Source of the DNA: Thalassolituus oleivorans MIL-1
GTDB taxonomy: Bacteria > Pseudomonadota > Gammaproteobacteria > Pseudomonadales > Oceanobacteraceae
Direction: 5' to 3'
DNA: 64,000 nucleotides
NCBI RefSeq assembly: GCF_000355675.1
Contig: NC_020888.1
Location: 717,001-781,000 of the forward strand
Shown piece after piece: positions 9,793-18,699 of the stretch. Both the position numbers and the translations under genes were made by a program. The notes under the pieces were generated by a model. The model had not been told where the DNA came from. It searched no databases and was given only the letters and a program-made list of their open reading frames with translations. Every line of letters starts with the position of its first letter. The stretch's first letter is position 1.

Positions 9793-9815
9793 CCGACCAA
9801 GGTGTTGGCTTGTGC
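9786..9815 (+). terminator. Hairpin at the 3' end of the pseudo-receiver gene
   Basis: GCACTAGCC pairs with GGCTTGTGC (one mismatch) across a 12-base loop and includes the stop codon. No tight T-run follows (a short ATTTTT lies about 20 bases on), so it is only a possible terminator between the two converging units. Confidence 0.35.
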
Positions 9816-9847
9816 CTATCAAAGCATTACCGCATTTTTATCTCGAA

Positions 9848-10042
9848 TTAATTTAAAGTCTTGAGTTGATCCCAATCTTCAGACATTAAAACCTCATCGG
9901 CAGGCTTGCCTGGAATCGCGTGACCTTCGCTAGCCCATTCGCCAAGATCAATAAGTTTACAACGTTCACAGCAGAATGGACGAAACTTGCTTTCAGGTTT
10001 CCATTCCACAGGCGTTTTACAGGTTGGGCAATCTACTTTCAT
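9848..10042 (-). CDS. yacG: DNA gyrase inhibitor YacG
   Basis: 64-residue zinc protein. CPTC at residues 5-8 and CCERC near 28-32 form the Cys4 zinc site, followed by the family signature [15 protein letters not shown]. In E. coli YacG binds the GyrB C-terminal region and blocks DNA binding by gyrase. It is last in the pilB-pilC-pilD-coaE-yacG series on the minus strand, 36 bases after coaE, an order shared with pseudomonads. Length is normal for the family. Confidence 0.95.
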   Translation of the reverse strand: MKVDCPTCKTPVEWKPESKFRPFCCERCKLIDLGEWASEGHAIPGKPADEVLMSEDWDQLKTLN

Positions 10043-10078
10043 AGCTGTTTCTCGATTCTTAACAAGGTATTTAGGCTG

Positions 10079-10678
10079 TTAACTCGCGTTGGCAAGTTCT
10101 AAATAGTATTGATGTAGCGGTAGCAGCTGCTGATACAGGCTACCTAAGTTGGTACTATTATCAACGATGTCGGTTGCTTTCGCACGACGATCTTCACGAC
10201 TCATTTGAGCTGCAATTATACGACGTATTTGTTCCTCATCGTTGCCATCACGAGAACTGGCACGGGCAACCTGAATGTCGGTAGGAACATCCACTAATAA
10301 AGTGCGTTGCACTAAGGCGCTTTGACCGCTTTCGAATAATAGTGGTGATACCAAAATGGCGTAGGCCGATTTAGAATTTTGTAATTGCTGAATTAAACGT
10401 TCACGAATACGCGGATGGGTTTGTTGTTCCAACCATATGCGCTCATTCGGGTCGGCAAAAACCTTAGCTCTAAGCCATGCGCGATCAAGTGATTGATCAC
10501 AGAGAAAGGCTTGAGCACCGTACCGTTCTAATATTGCTTGCCAAGCCGGTTGATGTGGCTCTACGACCTCACGGGCGACGACGTCGGCATCAACAACCGT
10601 GATGCCCAACGAAGCAAAGTAATCACTGGCAGCCGTTTTGCCGCTGCCAATTCCACCCGTTAAACCGACTACTAACAT
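10079..10678 (-). CDS. coaE: Dephospho-CoA kinase
   Basis: 199 residues. It phosphorylates the ribose 3'-OH of dephospho-CoA, the last step of coenzyme A synthesis, in the cytoplasm. The P-loop GLTGGIGSGKTA is at residues 6-17, followed by the DADVVAREVVEP substrate motif and LVSPLLFESG in the CoA-domain region. Size matches the family (about 200). It lies 39 bases after pilD, as in Pseudomonas, where the pil and coaE genes are cotranscribed. Confidence 0.96.
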   Translation of the reverse strand: MLVVGLTGGIGSGKTAASDYFASLGITVVDADVVAREVVEPHQPAWQAILERYGAQAFLCDQSLDRAWLRAKVFADPNERIWLEQQTHPRIRERLIQQLQNSKSAYAILVSPLLFESGQSALVQRTLLVDVPTDIQVARASSRDGNDEEQIRRIIAAQMSREDRRAKATDIVDNSTNLGSLYQQLLPLHQYYLELANAS

Positions 10679-10717
10679 ACATACCTTAGCCCATTGTGTG
10701 GGTTACAGTTTTAGACA

Positions 10718-11605
10718 TTAAAGCGTACTTAAGTACCACTCTACGATTTGGTCACCCCATAGCGCTGCAATCCAACCCGCCATAGCTAAGTATGGGCCAA
10801 ATGGGATAGGTAATTGTCGATCACGCCCGAGAATAATGATCCCGGCAATACCGACGACTGCCCCAACGATACTTGATAACAAAACAATCACAGGTATAGC
10901 ACTCAAGCCAAGCCAAGCGCCCAATGCCGCTAGTAGCTTGAAGTCGCCAAACCCCATGCCATCTTTACCCGTTAACAGTTTGAATATCCAAAATATACTC
11001 CACAGCAAACCGTATCCAACAGCCGCACCGTAAACCGCGGAGGTTAAATCCGTAAATAGACCTTGGGTGTTAACCAAAAGGCCCAGCCATAGCAGGCCTA
11101 ATGTTAAGGTATCCGGCAATATTTGATGATCAATGTCGATAACCGACATGGCGATGAGTAGCCATGTAAATACTAACATAGCCGCTAAGGGCCAACCCCA
11201 AGGAAATTGCACCAATAGCACCGCACTCATGATTGCGGTGATTATTTCAACAGCTGGATATCTTGGGCTGATTTTAGTCTGACAATTCCCGCAACGACCG
11301 CGCAGCAATACATAGCTAATTACGGGGATATTTTGCCAAGCTTTTACCGGCGCATGGCAGGTAGGGCAGTGGGAATCAGGTTTAACCAAATTGAAGGGCT
11401 TATTTAAGTCCTTCAATGCAGGATGATCGGGTAAATCGTCTTCTAATGATTGGCATTCTTGCTTCCAACCACGAAACATCATAATCGGCAGACGCAAGAT
11501 AACGACGTTTAAAAAACTACCGACCAATAAGCTTAACAGCGCCACCAGGGCGATATGCCAAGGTGTGCTGAGTAGTGCGAGTTCAGCAAATACATTAGAA
11601 AACAT
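10718..11605 (-). CDS. pilD: Type IV prepilin peptidase / N-methyltransferase PilD
   Basis: Inner-membrane aspartyl protease that cuts the leader of type IV prepilins and methylates the new N-terminus. From ATG at 11605 it has 295 residues, the normal length. GSFLNVVILRLP opens the cytoplasmic methylase-linked domain; CPTC and CGNC form the zinc-binding tetracysteine. The two catalytic Asp motifs are DIDHQILPD and GFGDFKL. About seven to eight membrane helices follow. The frame is open further upstream to 11656, but that would overlap pilC by 46 bases and add residues not seen in homologues. The substrate PilA is encoded at 14819-15313. Confidence 0.94.
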   Translation of the reverse strand: MFSNVFAELALLSTPWHIALVALLSLLVGSFLNVVILRLPIMMFRGWKQECQSLEDDLPDHPALKDLNKPFNLVKPDSHCPTCHAPVKAWQNIPVISYVLLRGRCGNCQTKISPRYPAVEIITAIMSAVLLVQFPWGWPLAAMLVFTWLLIAMSVIDIDHQILPDTLTLGLLWLGLLVNTQGLFTDLTSAVYGAAVGYGLLWSIFWIFKLLTGKDGMGFGDFKLLAALGAWLGLSAIPVIVLLSSIVGAVVGIAGIIILGRDRQLPIPFGPYLAMAGWIAALWGDQIVEWYLSTL

Positions 11606-11609
11606 AAGA

Positions 11610-12839
11610 TTAAATAGCATCGCCCATGGCAAAAATCGGCAAGTACATAGCGACAATCATGCCGCCGATAACAACACCTAAGAACACCATAATGGCTGGC
11701 TCTAATAAAGACGTCATATTGTCTACGGCGTTATCAACTTCCGCTTCATAGTAACTGGCTGCTTTATCTAGCATAGAATCAAGGGCACCCGACTCTTCAC
11801 CAATGCTGGTCATTTGTACCACCATGTTCGGGAATACCTTAGTCGCGCGCATAGCGAAATGCATTTGCTGACCAGAGGCGACCTCATCACGGATATTGTA
11901 TACGGCATTGCGGTATACAACGTTGCCAACGGCACCTGCAACGGAATCTAAGGCTTCAACCAAGGGAACACCCGCCGCGAAGGTGGTTGACAGTACTCGT
12001 GCATACCGTGCAACCGATGCTTTCATTATCAAGTCGCCGAAAACAGGAGCCTTGAGTAATGTTGTTTCTACATTATCTCGAAACGACTGTGATTTCTTCA
12101 TCCCTTGCATAAAAGCAACGACTAGGAAAATTAGCCCACCAAAGACATATAGGTAATTTGCTTGCATCCAATCGGAAAGCATCACAATAAACTGGGTTGG
12201 TGCGGGTAATTCAGCGCCAAAGCTTTTAAACATCTCATCAAAGGTCGGTACGACTTTGATTAACAGGATAGCGGTTACCCCAAATGCCACCAACAAGGTG
12301 ATCATAGGGTACATAAGCGCTTTTTTGATTTTAGCTTTCAGTTCTTCGGTTTTTTCTTTGTAAATAGCGACTTTATCCAGCATGGACTCTAGCGCACCCG
12401 CCTGCTCGCCCGATTCGATCAGGTTGCAGGTTAGCTCATCAAAATACTGCGGATATTGTTTTAACGCCGAGGCAAAGTCATTACCGGCAGATACCGAATC
12501 ACGAATGGCATAGATAACTTCTCTTAATGAAATATTATCCACGCCGTCGGCAACAATATCGAACGACTGTACTAAAGGTACACCCGCTTTCACCATGGTG
12601 GCCATTTGGCGTGTGAAAAAGGTGATGTCGGCAGGTTTGATACGTTTCTTTGTTACTCCGCCGCCTAAACCAAATAAAGGTTGGGATAGGCGTTTAATTT
12701 TTTTCGGTTCAACACCTTGCTTGCGCAGCTGTGCTTTTACCATTGCTGGGTTTTGACCGCTCAGCTCACCCTTGACGGTTTGTCCGCGGCGATTCGTGCC
12801 TTCCCATTGGAAAGTCGTTGTTTTTATTGGTTTAGCCAT
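11610..12839 (-). CDS. pilC: Type IV pilus inner-membrane platform protein PilC
   Basis: 409 residues with two tandem T2SF domains. The first starts FFTRQMATMVKAGVPLVQSF and the second ARYARVLSTTFAAGVPLVEAL. Hydrophobic helices occur near residues 180-200, 225-245 and at the C-terminus (IMVFLGVVIGGMIVAMYLPIF). The N-terminal basic cytoplasmic segment (WEGTNRRGQTVKGE, then QLRKQGVEPKKI) is typical. PilC couples the PilB/PilT motors to pilus assembly. It lies 44 bases downstream of pilB, and the pilD start follows within a few bases of its stop. Confidence 0.96.
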   Translation of the reverse strand: MAKPIKTTTFQWEGTNRRGQTVKGELSGQNPAMVKAQLRKQGVEPKKIKRLSQPLFGLGGGVTKKRIKPADITFFTRQMATMVKAGVPLVQSFDIVADGVDNISLREVIYAIRDSVSAGNDFASALKQYPQYFDELTCNLIESGEQAGALESMLDKVAIYKEKTEELKAKIKKALMYPMITLLVAFGVTAILLIKVVPTFDEMFKSFGAELPAPTQFIVMLSDWMQANYLYVFGGLIFLVVAFMQGMKKSQSFRDNVETTLLKAPVFGDLIMKASVARYARVLSTTFAAGVPLVEALDSVAGAVGNVVYRNAVYNIRDEVASGQQMHFAMRATKVFPNMVVQMTSIGEESGALDSMLDKAASYYEAEVDNAVDNMTSLLEPAIMVFLGVVIGGMIVAMYLPIFAMGDAI

Positions 12840-12883
12840 AGGATTCTGTCTTCCATCATTCAGGGCTTAATAGTGACAGAGCG

Positions 12884-14581
12884 TCAGTCGGTTGTCACAC
12901 GGTTTGCTTCTTCTAGGCTAGTGACGCCTTGAGCGACTTTCTTAAGCGCCGAAGTACGCAAATCGGCAAATCCTTCTTTTCGAGCAGCATCCGAAATTTC
13001 AATGGAGTTACCACCTTCCATGATGATGCGGGAGATCGAATCGGTAACGCGAACGACTTCATATATACCGACGCGGCCTTTGTAGCCATGGTTGCAGTGC
13101 TCACAACCCACTGGTTTAAATATTTCGGCGTCTGCAAGTAATTCATCGGTAAAGCCCACTTCTTTCAGTGTGTGCTCTGGGATTTCTGCGGGGACTTTAC
13201 AGTGCACGCATAGGCGGCGAGCTAAGCGCTGAGCAATAATTAAACTGACTGAAGTGGCAATATTAAACGACGGAACCCCCATATTGGCCAAACGTGTCAG
13301 TGTTTCGGCTGCACTATTGGTGTGTAGAGTAGACAGCACTAAGTGACCTGTTTGTGCGGCTTTAATCGCAATTTGAGCAGTTTCCAAATCGCGAATCTCA
13401 CCCACCATGACCACATCAGGATCTTGGCGTAAGAAGGATCGCAGCGCGGCAGCAAAGTCGAGACCGACACGAGCATTCACGTTAACTTGGTTGATACCTT
13501 CCAAGTTAATTTCAACGGGATCTTCTGCCGTGGAAATATTGGTGCCTTCCACGTTTAAAATATTCAGGCCTGTATAGAGCGAAACCGTCTTGCCAGAACC
13601 GGTAGGTCCGGTCACTAAGATCATACCTTGTGGTTTCGCCAAGGCACTTAAGTACAAATCTTTTTGCTCTGGCTCATAGCCTAAAGCATCAATCCCTAGT
13701 TTAGCTGAAGACGGATCAAGGATACGTAGTACGATTTTTTCGCCCCATAACGTGGGTAAAGTATTGACGCGGAAGTCGATGGCTTTCGTTTTTGAAAGCT
13801 TCATCTTGATACGACCATCTTGAGGAAGACGACGCTCAGAAATATCCATTTGCGACATAACTTTTAGGCGTGCCGCAATTTTACCAGCCAAATTCACTGG
13901 AGGGCTGGAGACCTCTAATAGAATACCATCGGTACGATACCGTACACGGTAGCGTTTTTCGTAGGGCTCAAAGTGAACATCGGATGCTCCGGATTTAATT
14001 GCGTCTAATAAAATTTTATTTACAAAGCGAACGATAGGAGCGTCATCGCCTCCGGCGTTGCTATTTTGTTCATCCTCTTTGTCTCGGGCGTTCGGGTCAT
14101 CTAAATCAATGTCGTCGAGCGCGCTATCGAGATCGCCCAAGGTATTGTCGTTGGCGGATAGAAAACGATCAACGGCAACGCTGAGTTTATCTTCTTCAAC
14201 GAGTATCGCTTCTACCGTCATGCCAGTATTGAACTTGATTTCGTCGATAGCGATCATTTGCGATGGATCGCTTTGCGCTACAAATAATCGGTTACCGCGA
14301 ACAAATAGTGGTAGCACACGGTGCTTGTCGATGAGTTCCGAGCTGACCAGTTCTTTTGGCATCAATTCGCCGTCAAATGCTGCTAGGTCTAATAGCGGTA
14401 AGCCGAATTCTTCGGACGCTAACACCGCAAGCTCTTTCGCTTTTACTAACTTTTTGGCAACGGCCAGTGTGACAAAACTTTGTTTTTCTTTTTTACAACT
14501 GGCGAGTATTTCTTCGGCTTGCGCTTGGTTGAGAAGTTGTTGCTCAACGAGACGACGAGGGAGGCCGGTCAATAACGCCAT
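12884..14581 (-). CDS. pilB: Type IV pilus extension ATPase PilB
   Basis: Cytoplasmic hexameric ATPase that powers pilus extension. An N-terminal MshEN/T2SSE-N domain (about residues 1-150) precedes the core. The core has Walker A GPTGSGKT near residue 326, the Asp box, Walker B region DPDVVMVGEIRD near 390, a His box (TGHLVLSTLHTNSA), and a zinc tetracysteine CVHC...CEHC near 458-496. ATG at 14581 is preferred over an in-frame GTG at 14590 because GGAG sits 8 bases before it; this gives 565 residues. It heads the pilBCD-coaE-yacG unit. The N-terminal domain may bind c-di-GMP as in MshE (inference). Confidence 0.97.
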   Translation of the reverse strand: MALLTGLPRRLVEQQLLNQAQAEEILASCKKEKQSFVTLAVAKKLVKAKELAVLASEEFGLPLLDLAAFDGELMPKELVSSELIDKHRVLPLFVRGNRLFVAQSDPSQMIAIDEIKFNTGMTVEAILVEEDKLSVAVDRFLSANDNTLGDLDSALDDIDLDDPNARDKEDEQNSNAGGDDAPIVRFVNKILLDAIKSGASDVHFEPYEKRYRVRYRTDGILLEVSSPPVNLAGKIAARLKVMSQMDISERRLPQDGRIKMKLSKTKAIDFRVNTLPTLWGEKIVLRILDPSSAKLGIDALGYEPEQKDLYLSALAKPQGMILVTGPTGSGKTVSLYTGLNILNVEGTNISTAEDPVEINLEGINQVNVNARVGLDFAAALRSFLRQDPDVVMVGEIRDLETAQIAIKAAQTGHLVLSTLHTNSAAETLTRLANMGVPSFNIATSVSLIIAQRLARRLCVHCKVPAEIPEHTLKEVGFTDELLADAEIFKPVGCEHCNHGYKGRVGIYEVVRVTDSISRIIMEGGNSIEISDAARKEGFADLRTSALKKVAQGVTSLEEANRVTTD

Positions 14582-14756
14582 GTAAAACACTCCATACGGG
14601 GCTAAGTTCGGTTATAAAAATTAGGTTTTATAGCAGTCTGCTGATAATACAGACTAGAGCATGATTGTACTCAAAAATTATCGGCAAGGGGTGAGACCTA
14701 ACCGACAATTCTGGCCTCTATTTCAAATCGTGCTGTAAATAGAGTCAAATCATAGG

Positions 14757-14796
14757 CAAAAAATAACCCCGCATCTTTACAGAGGCGGGGTTATTT
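14757..14796 (-). terminator. Strong intrinsic terminator after pilA
   Basis: A perfect 12-bp stem AAATAACCCCGC / GCGGGGTTATTT with a 12-base loop (14761-14796) runs into a T-rich tract on the minus strand. It begins 23 bases past the pilA stop and separates highly expressed pilin from pilB. Confidence 0.92.
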
Positions 14797-14818
14797 GGTC
14801 TTCCTAACCTAAGCGATA

Positions 14819-15313
14819 TTAGCCGCCGATTTTAGGAATGTATTTCGCTGGAACTGTACTTGCGGCGTCCACGGCAAAGAATACCGCTCCATTTGCATTT
14901 GCAGTCACGTTGACTATCAATGTCTTGTTAGATAGTTCTACGTTATCTGCTGGGCCGGCACCGGTGCATTCTGTCGCAGGTTTCTCCGCAGTGGTGTATG
15001 TGGTCGCTGTAATAACACCTGCTGTTGCCGATGTATAAGCGTATGTAACATCTTTAACTAGACCCAAACAGTTGTTTACTTCACCTGTTTGCCATTGTAC
15101 CAGTTGAGTAGCTGCTGTAGGTAAGGCCAGTTCACTTGCTGCATATTCTGCTAGTGCAAGTTGGAGTGGACGAACGCCACCAACTAACTCTGGTGAGGTC
15201 TTAGCACGAGTTGTGTACGTTTTATACTGCGGAATCGCAACAGAAGCCAAAATACCGATAATCGCGATCACGATCATCAATTCAATCAGGGTAAAACCTT
15301 TTTGTAATTTCAT
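14819..15313 (-). CDS. pilA: Type IV major pilin PilA
   Basis: 164-residue prepilin. The leader MKLQKG is cut before Phe by PilD; the mature N-terminus [20 protein letters not shown] has the conserved Glu5 and the hydrophobic alpha1 helix. The globular part has one Cys pair (NNCLG and ATECTG) that likely closes the D-region disulfide loop. It is rich in Ala and Thr. GGAGAG precedes the ATG by 7 bases. The gene is monocistronic, flanked by a strong terminator and by a sigma-54-like promoter upstream. Confidence 0.95.
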   Translation of the reverse strand: MKLQKGFTLIELMIVIAIIGILASVAIPQYKTYTTRAKTSPELVGGVRPLQLALAEYAASELALPTAATQLVQWQTGEVNNCLGLVKDVTYAYTSATAGVITATTYTTAEKPATECTGAGPADNVELSNKTLIVNVTANANGAVFFAVDAASTVPAKYIPKIGG

Positions 15314-15425
15314 AGGAAACTCTCCACTCTCATTTGAGATTTTTTATTGATTGATCGGCCGTTCTGTTTGATCGCCGGGAGGGCTTTCGGTTCGTCTGGC
15401 TAATCAGGTCATTCTTTAATGACTG

Positions 15426-15441
15426 TGCGAAGAGTGTGCCA
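15426..15441 (-). promoter_or_regulatory. Putative sigma-54 promoter of pilA
   Basis: On the minus strand the sequence TGGCAC-N5-TCGCA matches the -24/-12 consensus TGGCAC-N5-TTGCA with one change. It lies about 113 bases upstream of the pilA ATG, giving a leader of about 100 bases. Pilin genes in pseudomonads are driven by RpoN with PilS/PilR; those regulators are not in this window. Confidence 0.7.
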
Positions 15442-15592
15442 AGCTTAAAGGCACGCTGCAAGCCCTGTTTGCGGGCATGCATCACATTTTTATAGGGGGT
15501 TTTTAATTCTTTTGGCAACTCTGATCATTGCTTGGGCACATGCTGACAAAATTGGTCAGATTATATACAGAATGCGTTATTCCGCTGGGTTT

Positions 15593-16474
15593 TTAACCAA
15601 TCAACCTCATCGACAAATCTACGGCCTTACAATCTTTAGTCAGTGCACCAATGGAAATAAAATCCACACCGGTTTCGGCATAGCTACGCAATGTCGTGGT
15701 GTTAATTCCACCAGACGCTTCGAGTTTTACGCGGCCTTGGGTTTTGTTACGGGTATGCTCAACCGCTTCTCGCATGGTATCGGTATTGAAGTTGTCGAGC
15801 ATGATGATATCAGCACCAGCATCAATGGCTTGATCAAGCTGTTGCATGGTTTCCACTTCGACTTCCACCGGTTTGCCTGGCGCTATTTGGTGTGCTTGGG
15901 CAACGGCATTATTAATGCCGCCAGCGGCCATGATGTGGTTTTCTTTGATGAGGAAGGCATCGTACAAACCAACCCGGTGGTTATAACAGCCGCCAACGGT
16001 CACTGCGTATTTTTGCGCAATGCGCAAACCCGGTAGGGTTTTACGTGTATCCAACAAGCGCACGCCGGTACCTTCTACGAGTGAAGCATAGTGACGGCAA
16101 AGGGTCGCCGTGCCCGATAGGCTTTGTAAAAAATTGAGGGCGCAACGTTCACCCGTTAGCAGCGAGCGGGCAGAACCTTTGAGTTCAAATAGCACTTGGT
16201 TGGGGCGTACCCATTGGCCATCGCTGACACGCCAGATAACGCTTACCGCAGGGTCAACCTGACGAAATACCTCATTAACCCAAGCTTGCCCTGCAACGAC
16301 CGCGCGCTCTCGCGAGATGATACGTGCATGTGCCATATTTTCTGCGGGAATTAATTGCGCGGTGATATCGCCACTGCCTACATCTTCTTCGATGGCGCGG
16401 GTAACCGAGGTGCGAATATCTTGGGTGTGTTGGCTTAGATCCATGAATATCTCGTCAGGCGAAAAGGTGTTCAT
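15593..16474 (-). CDS. nadC: Nicotinate-nucleotide pyrophosphorylase (quinolinate phosphoribosyltransferase)
   Basis: 293 residues. It converts quinolinate and PRPP to nicotinate mononucleotide with loss of CO2 in de novo NAD synthesis. Visible family blocks are [16 protein letters not shown] near the N-terminus, [35 protein letters not shown] with the quinolinate-binding Arg/Lys, [20 protein letters not shown], and the C-terminal barrel loops EVEVE, IMLDNF and EASGGI. ATG at 16444 is an alternative start that would remove 10 residues; neither has a strong ribosome site. It stands alone between the pilA promoter and the symporter gene. Confidence 0.95.
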   Translation of the reverse strand: MNTFSPDEIFMDLSQHTQDIRTSVTRAIEEDVGSGDITAQLIPAENMAHARIISRERAVVAGQAWVNEVFRQVDPAVSVIWRVSDGQWVRPNQVLFELKGSARSLLTGERCALNFLQSLSGTATLCRHYASLVEGTGVRLLDTRKTLPGLRIAQKYAVTVGGCYNHRVGLYDAFLIKENHIMAAGGINNAVAQAHQIAPGKPVEVEVETMQQLDQAIDAGADIIMLDNFNTDTMREAVEHTRNKTQGRVKLEASGGINTTTLRSYAETGVDFISIGALTKDCKAVDLSMRLIG

Positions 16475-16570
16475 TCAACAATGGGCGGGTGTTGCTTGCC
16501 GGTAGGCTGCTGATTCTACCCTTGCGGGCTGAAAACCTAAAGCTGGTGAGGGAAATTGCTAAAGAAGTGA

Positions 16571-16609
16571 GCCTAGCGTTAGAAAGATGGTGCTCTTCTG
16601 ACGCTAGGC
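16571..16609 (-). terminator. Hairpin after the alanine symporter gene
   Basis: GCCTAGCGT pairs with ACGCTAGGC (9 bp, perfect), with partial pairing AGAAAGA/TCTTCT inside. It starts 10 bases past the symporter stop. The T-run on the minus strand is weak (TCACTTCTTT), so termination may be partial. Confidence 0.55.
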
Positions 16610-16618
16610 CTGTTGTAT

Positions 16619-17962
16619 TTACTTTTGTTTAGCCAAGAAGGCTTTGGTTAATTTGAATACCACTGGGCTTAGCAACAAGAGCGCAATTAAGTTAGGAATC
16701 GCCATCAGGGCGTTTAAGGTATCAGCTAACAGCCATGCATTATTAAGATCTTGGGTGGCGCCAATGGGAATCGCCAGTACCCAAATAATACGAAATACTG
16801 GAATCGACTTTGGGCCAAACAAGTATTCGGTGCATTTTTCGCCGTAGAAAGACCAACCGATAATCGTCGTGAAGGCAAAGACGGCCAATCCAATTCCCAC
16901 TATATATTGGCCAACCACGGGTAGTCCTGCACTGAAGGCGGCGGTGGTTAAGTTGGCACCTGATACGCCACTTTGCCATTCGCCGGAGGCGACGATGACT
17001 AAGCCGGTAATAGTGCAAATAACGATGGTGTCGATGAAGGTGCCCAGCATGGCAATCGTGCCTTGGCGAACTGGGTTATCGGTAGTCGCCGTAGCATGTG
17101 CAATAGGTGCGCTACCTAAGCCCGCTTCGTTGGAGAAAACGCCGCGGGCAACACCATAGCGCAGGGCTGCCCATACCGTCGCACCGGCAAATCCGCCGAC
17201 GGCTGAAATAGGAGCAAAAGCATGGGTGAAAATCAAATCCAAGGCGGTTGGAATGCGATCGGCAAAAATAATCAGCAAGAGAATGCCGGCGAGCACGTAA
17301 CTAATCGCCATAAAAGGCACGAGTTTACCGGCAATATCTGAGATGCGGCGAATGCCACCAATTAATACCAAGCCAACGAGCACTGCAACCACCACTCCGG
17401 TAAACCATTCTGGAATGGGGGCGCCAGCAAAGTTGAAATGACTGACAACGTCAGCAACTGAGTTGGCTTGTGTGCCGTTACCAATACCGAAACCGGCAAG
17501 CATACCGAAAAACGCAAACACAACTGCTAGCCATTTGAACTTTGGCCCTAAGCCGTTGCGAATATAGTACATAGGTCCACCAACATAGTGGCCTTGTTCG
17601 TTCTTCTCGCGGAAATTCACCGCCAACACCGCTTCGGAATATTTGGTCGCCATGCCGATTAAGGCAATGATCCACATCCAGAATAAGGCGCCGGGGCCGC
17701 CTAACGCGATGGCGGTGGCTACGCCCGCAATATTCCCAGTTCCTATGGTGGCGGAGAGCGAGGTCATCAAGGCATTAAAGCCTGATATCTCACCTTCGCC
17801 GTGCTTATGTCGCCCGCGCCACAACTGCTTAAAGCCATTGCCTAAATGCAGGATGGGGTAGGCTTTTAGTCCGACCGTTAGATAAATACCCGTCAAGGCG
17901 ATTAAAAAAAGCATTGGTGGTCCCCATGCCCAGCCATTGACGGTATTTAACAACTCCAACAT
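16619..17962 (-). CDS. Sodium:alanine/glycine symporter (AGCS family)
   Basis: 447-residue inner-membrane transporter with about 10-11 helices. Family blocks include GFNALMTSLSATIGTGNIAGVATAI near residues 63-87, the region FWMWIIALIGMATKYSEAVLAV, GGPMYYIRNGLG, and ARGVFSNEAGLGSAPIAHA near 268. These match the AGCS (DagA/AlsT) family that imports alanine or glycine with Na+. AGGAGAG lies before the ATG. A 14-bp perfect palindrome is 34 bases upstream. It is a single-gene unit divergent from ampD. Confidence 0.93.
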   Translation of the reverse strand: MLELLNTVNGWAWGPPMLFLIALTGIYLTVGLKAYPILHLGNGFKQLWRGRHKHGEGEISGFNALMTSLSATIGTGNIAGVATAIALGGPGALFWMWIIALIGMATKYSEAVLAVNFREKNEQGHYVGGPMYYIRNGLGPKFKWLAVVFAFFGMLAGFGIGNGTQANSVADVVSHFNFAGAPIPEWFTGVVVAVLVGLVLIGGIRRISDIAGKLVPFMAISYVLAGILLLIIFADRIPTALDLIFTHAFAPISAVGGFAGATVWAALRYGVARGVFSNEAGLGSAPIAHATATTDNPVRQGTIAMLGTFIDTIVICTITGLVIVASGEWQSGVSGANLTTAAFSAGLPVVGQYIVGIGLAVFAFTTIIGWSFYGEKCTEYLFGPKSIPVFRIIWVLAIPIGATQDLNNAWLLADTLNALMAIPNLIALLLLSPVVFKLTKAFLAKQK

Positions 17963-17995
17963 GTCAGCTCTCCTGATTCTTTTAATAAGTGATTC

Positions 17996-18009
17996 GACTA
18001 TATATAGTC
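17996..18009. promoter_or_regulatory. Perfect 14-bp palindrome between the symporter gene and ampD
   Basis: GACTATATATAGTC reads the same on both strands. It lies 34 bases upstream of the symporter ATG and 91 bases upstream of ampD. Its AT core contains TATA on either strand, so it may be an operator overlapping a -10 region. Confidence 0.4.
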
Positions 18010-18099
18010 ACAGACTTAATGCCAAACGCCTATTAGCCCCATTGTCCACCCAATATCGGCTCAGCGTGTGTTAGAAAACCCTAAGAGATACAAACGGTT

Positions 18100-18639
18100 A
18101 TGAAGATTGAAGCAGGACGTTGCCGAGAAGCTTTATGGGTGCCATCGCCAAATTTTGGGGCACGCCCATGTGCGGATATCTCTTTGTTGGTGATTCACAA
18201 TATCAGTCTGCCGCCTGGGCAATTTGGTGGTGGTTATGTGCAGCGTTTTTTTCAGAATGAATTATCGATTGATCAACATCCGTACTTTGTCGAAATTGCA
18301 GAATTACAAGTATCGAGTCATTTCTTGATTGAGCGCACGGGTACGTTGGTGCAATTCGTTAATATGAACGACAGAGCTTGGCATGCGGGATTATCGAGCT
18401 TTGCAGGCAGAGACAACTGTAACGACTATTCTATAGGTATAGAGCTTGAAGGTACCGATGATATTCCGTACACAGATGCTCAATACAAGGTTTTGGCGGA
18501 TTTAACCAAAGCCGTGCAATACCAATATCCGGCGATCACTATGGATAGGATTACAGGCCATGAACATATAGCTCCGGGCCGGAAAACTGATCCGGGTCCG
18601 GCGTTTGATTGGTTAAGATACAGAGCAGATATTGGTTAG
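18100..18639 (+). CDS. ampD: 1,6-anhydro-N-acetylmuramyl-L-alanine amidase AmpD
   Basis: 179 residues, no signal peptide, so cytoplasmic. It cleaves the peptide from 1,6-anhydroMurNAc during cell-wall recycling and so keeps the AmpR inducer low where ampC exists. The zinc ligands are visible: His of LLVIHNISLPP, His of ITGHEHIAPGRKTDPGPAF and the Asp in KTDPGP. The HFLIERTG, RAWHAG and SIGIELEG blocks are also typical. It is 60 bases upstream of ampE on the same strand, the classical ampDE order. Confidence 0.95.
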   Translation: MKIEAGRCREALWVPSPNFGARPCADISLLVIHNISLPPGQFGGGYVQRFFQNELSIDQHPYFVEIAELQVSSHFLIERTGTLVQFVNMNDRAWHAGLSSFAGRDNCNDYSIGIELEGTDDIPYTDAQYKVLADLTKAVQYQYPAITMDRITGHEHIAPGRKTDPGPAFDWLRYRADIG

Positions 18640-18699
18640 GTTAGTGAGGTCTTTTTGAATTTAACCATCGTTCTAATCAGGCGATTTTAGGAATTATCC

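Noticed and set aside
14058-14585. 175-codon frame on the plus strand opposite pilB
   Set aside because: Low-complexity Ser-rich translation, no family character, fully antisense to a well-supported gene.
15330-15518. 62-codon minus-strand frame upstream of pilA
   Set aside because: Covers the probable sigma-54 promoter and leader of pilA; no ribosome site and no recognisable sequence.
15512-16036. 174-codon frame on the plus strand opposite nadC
   Set aside because: Antisense to the conserved nadC core; translation shows no domain.
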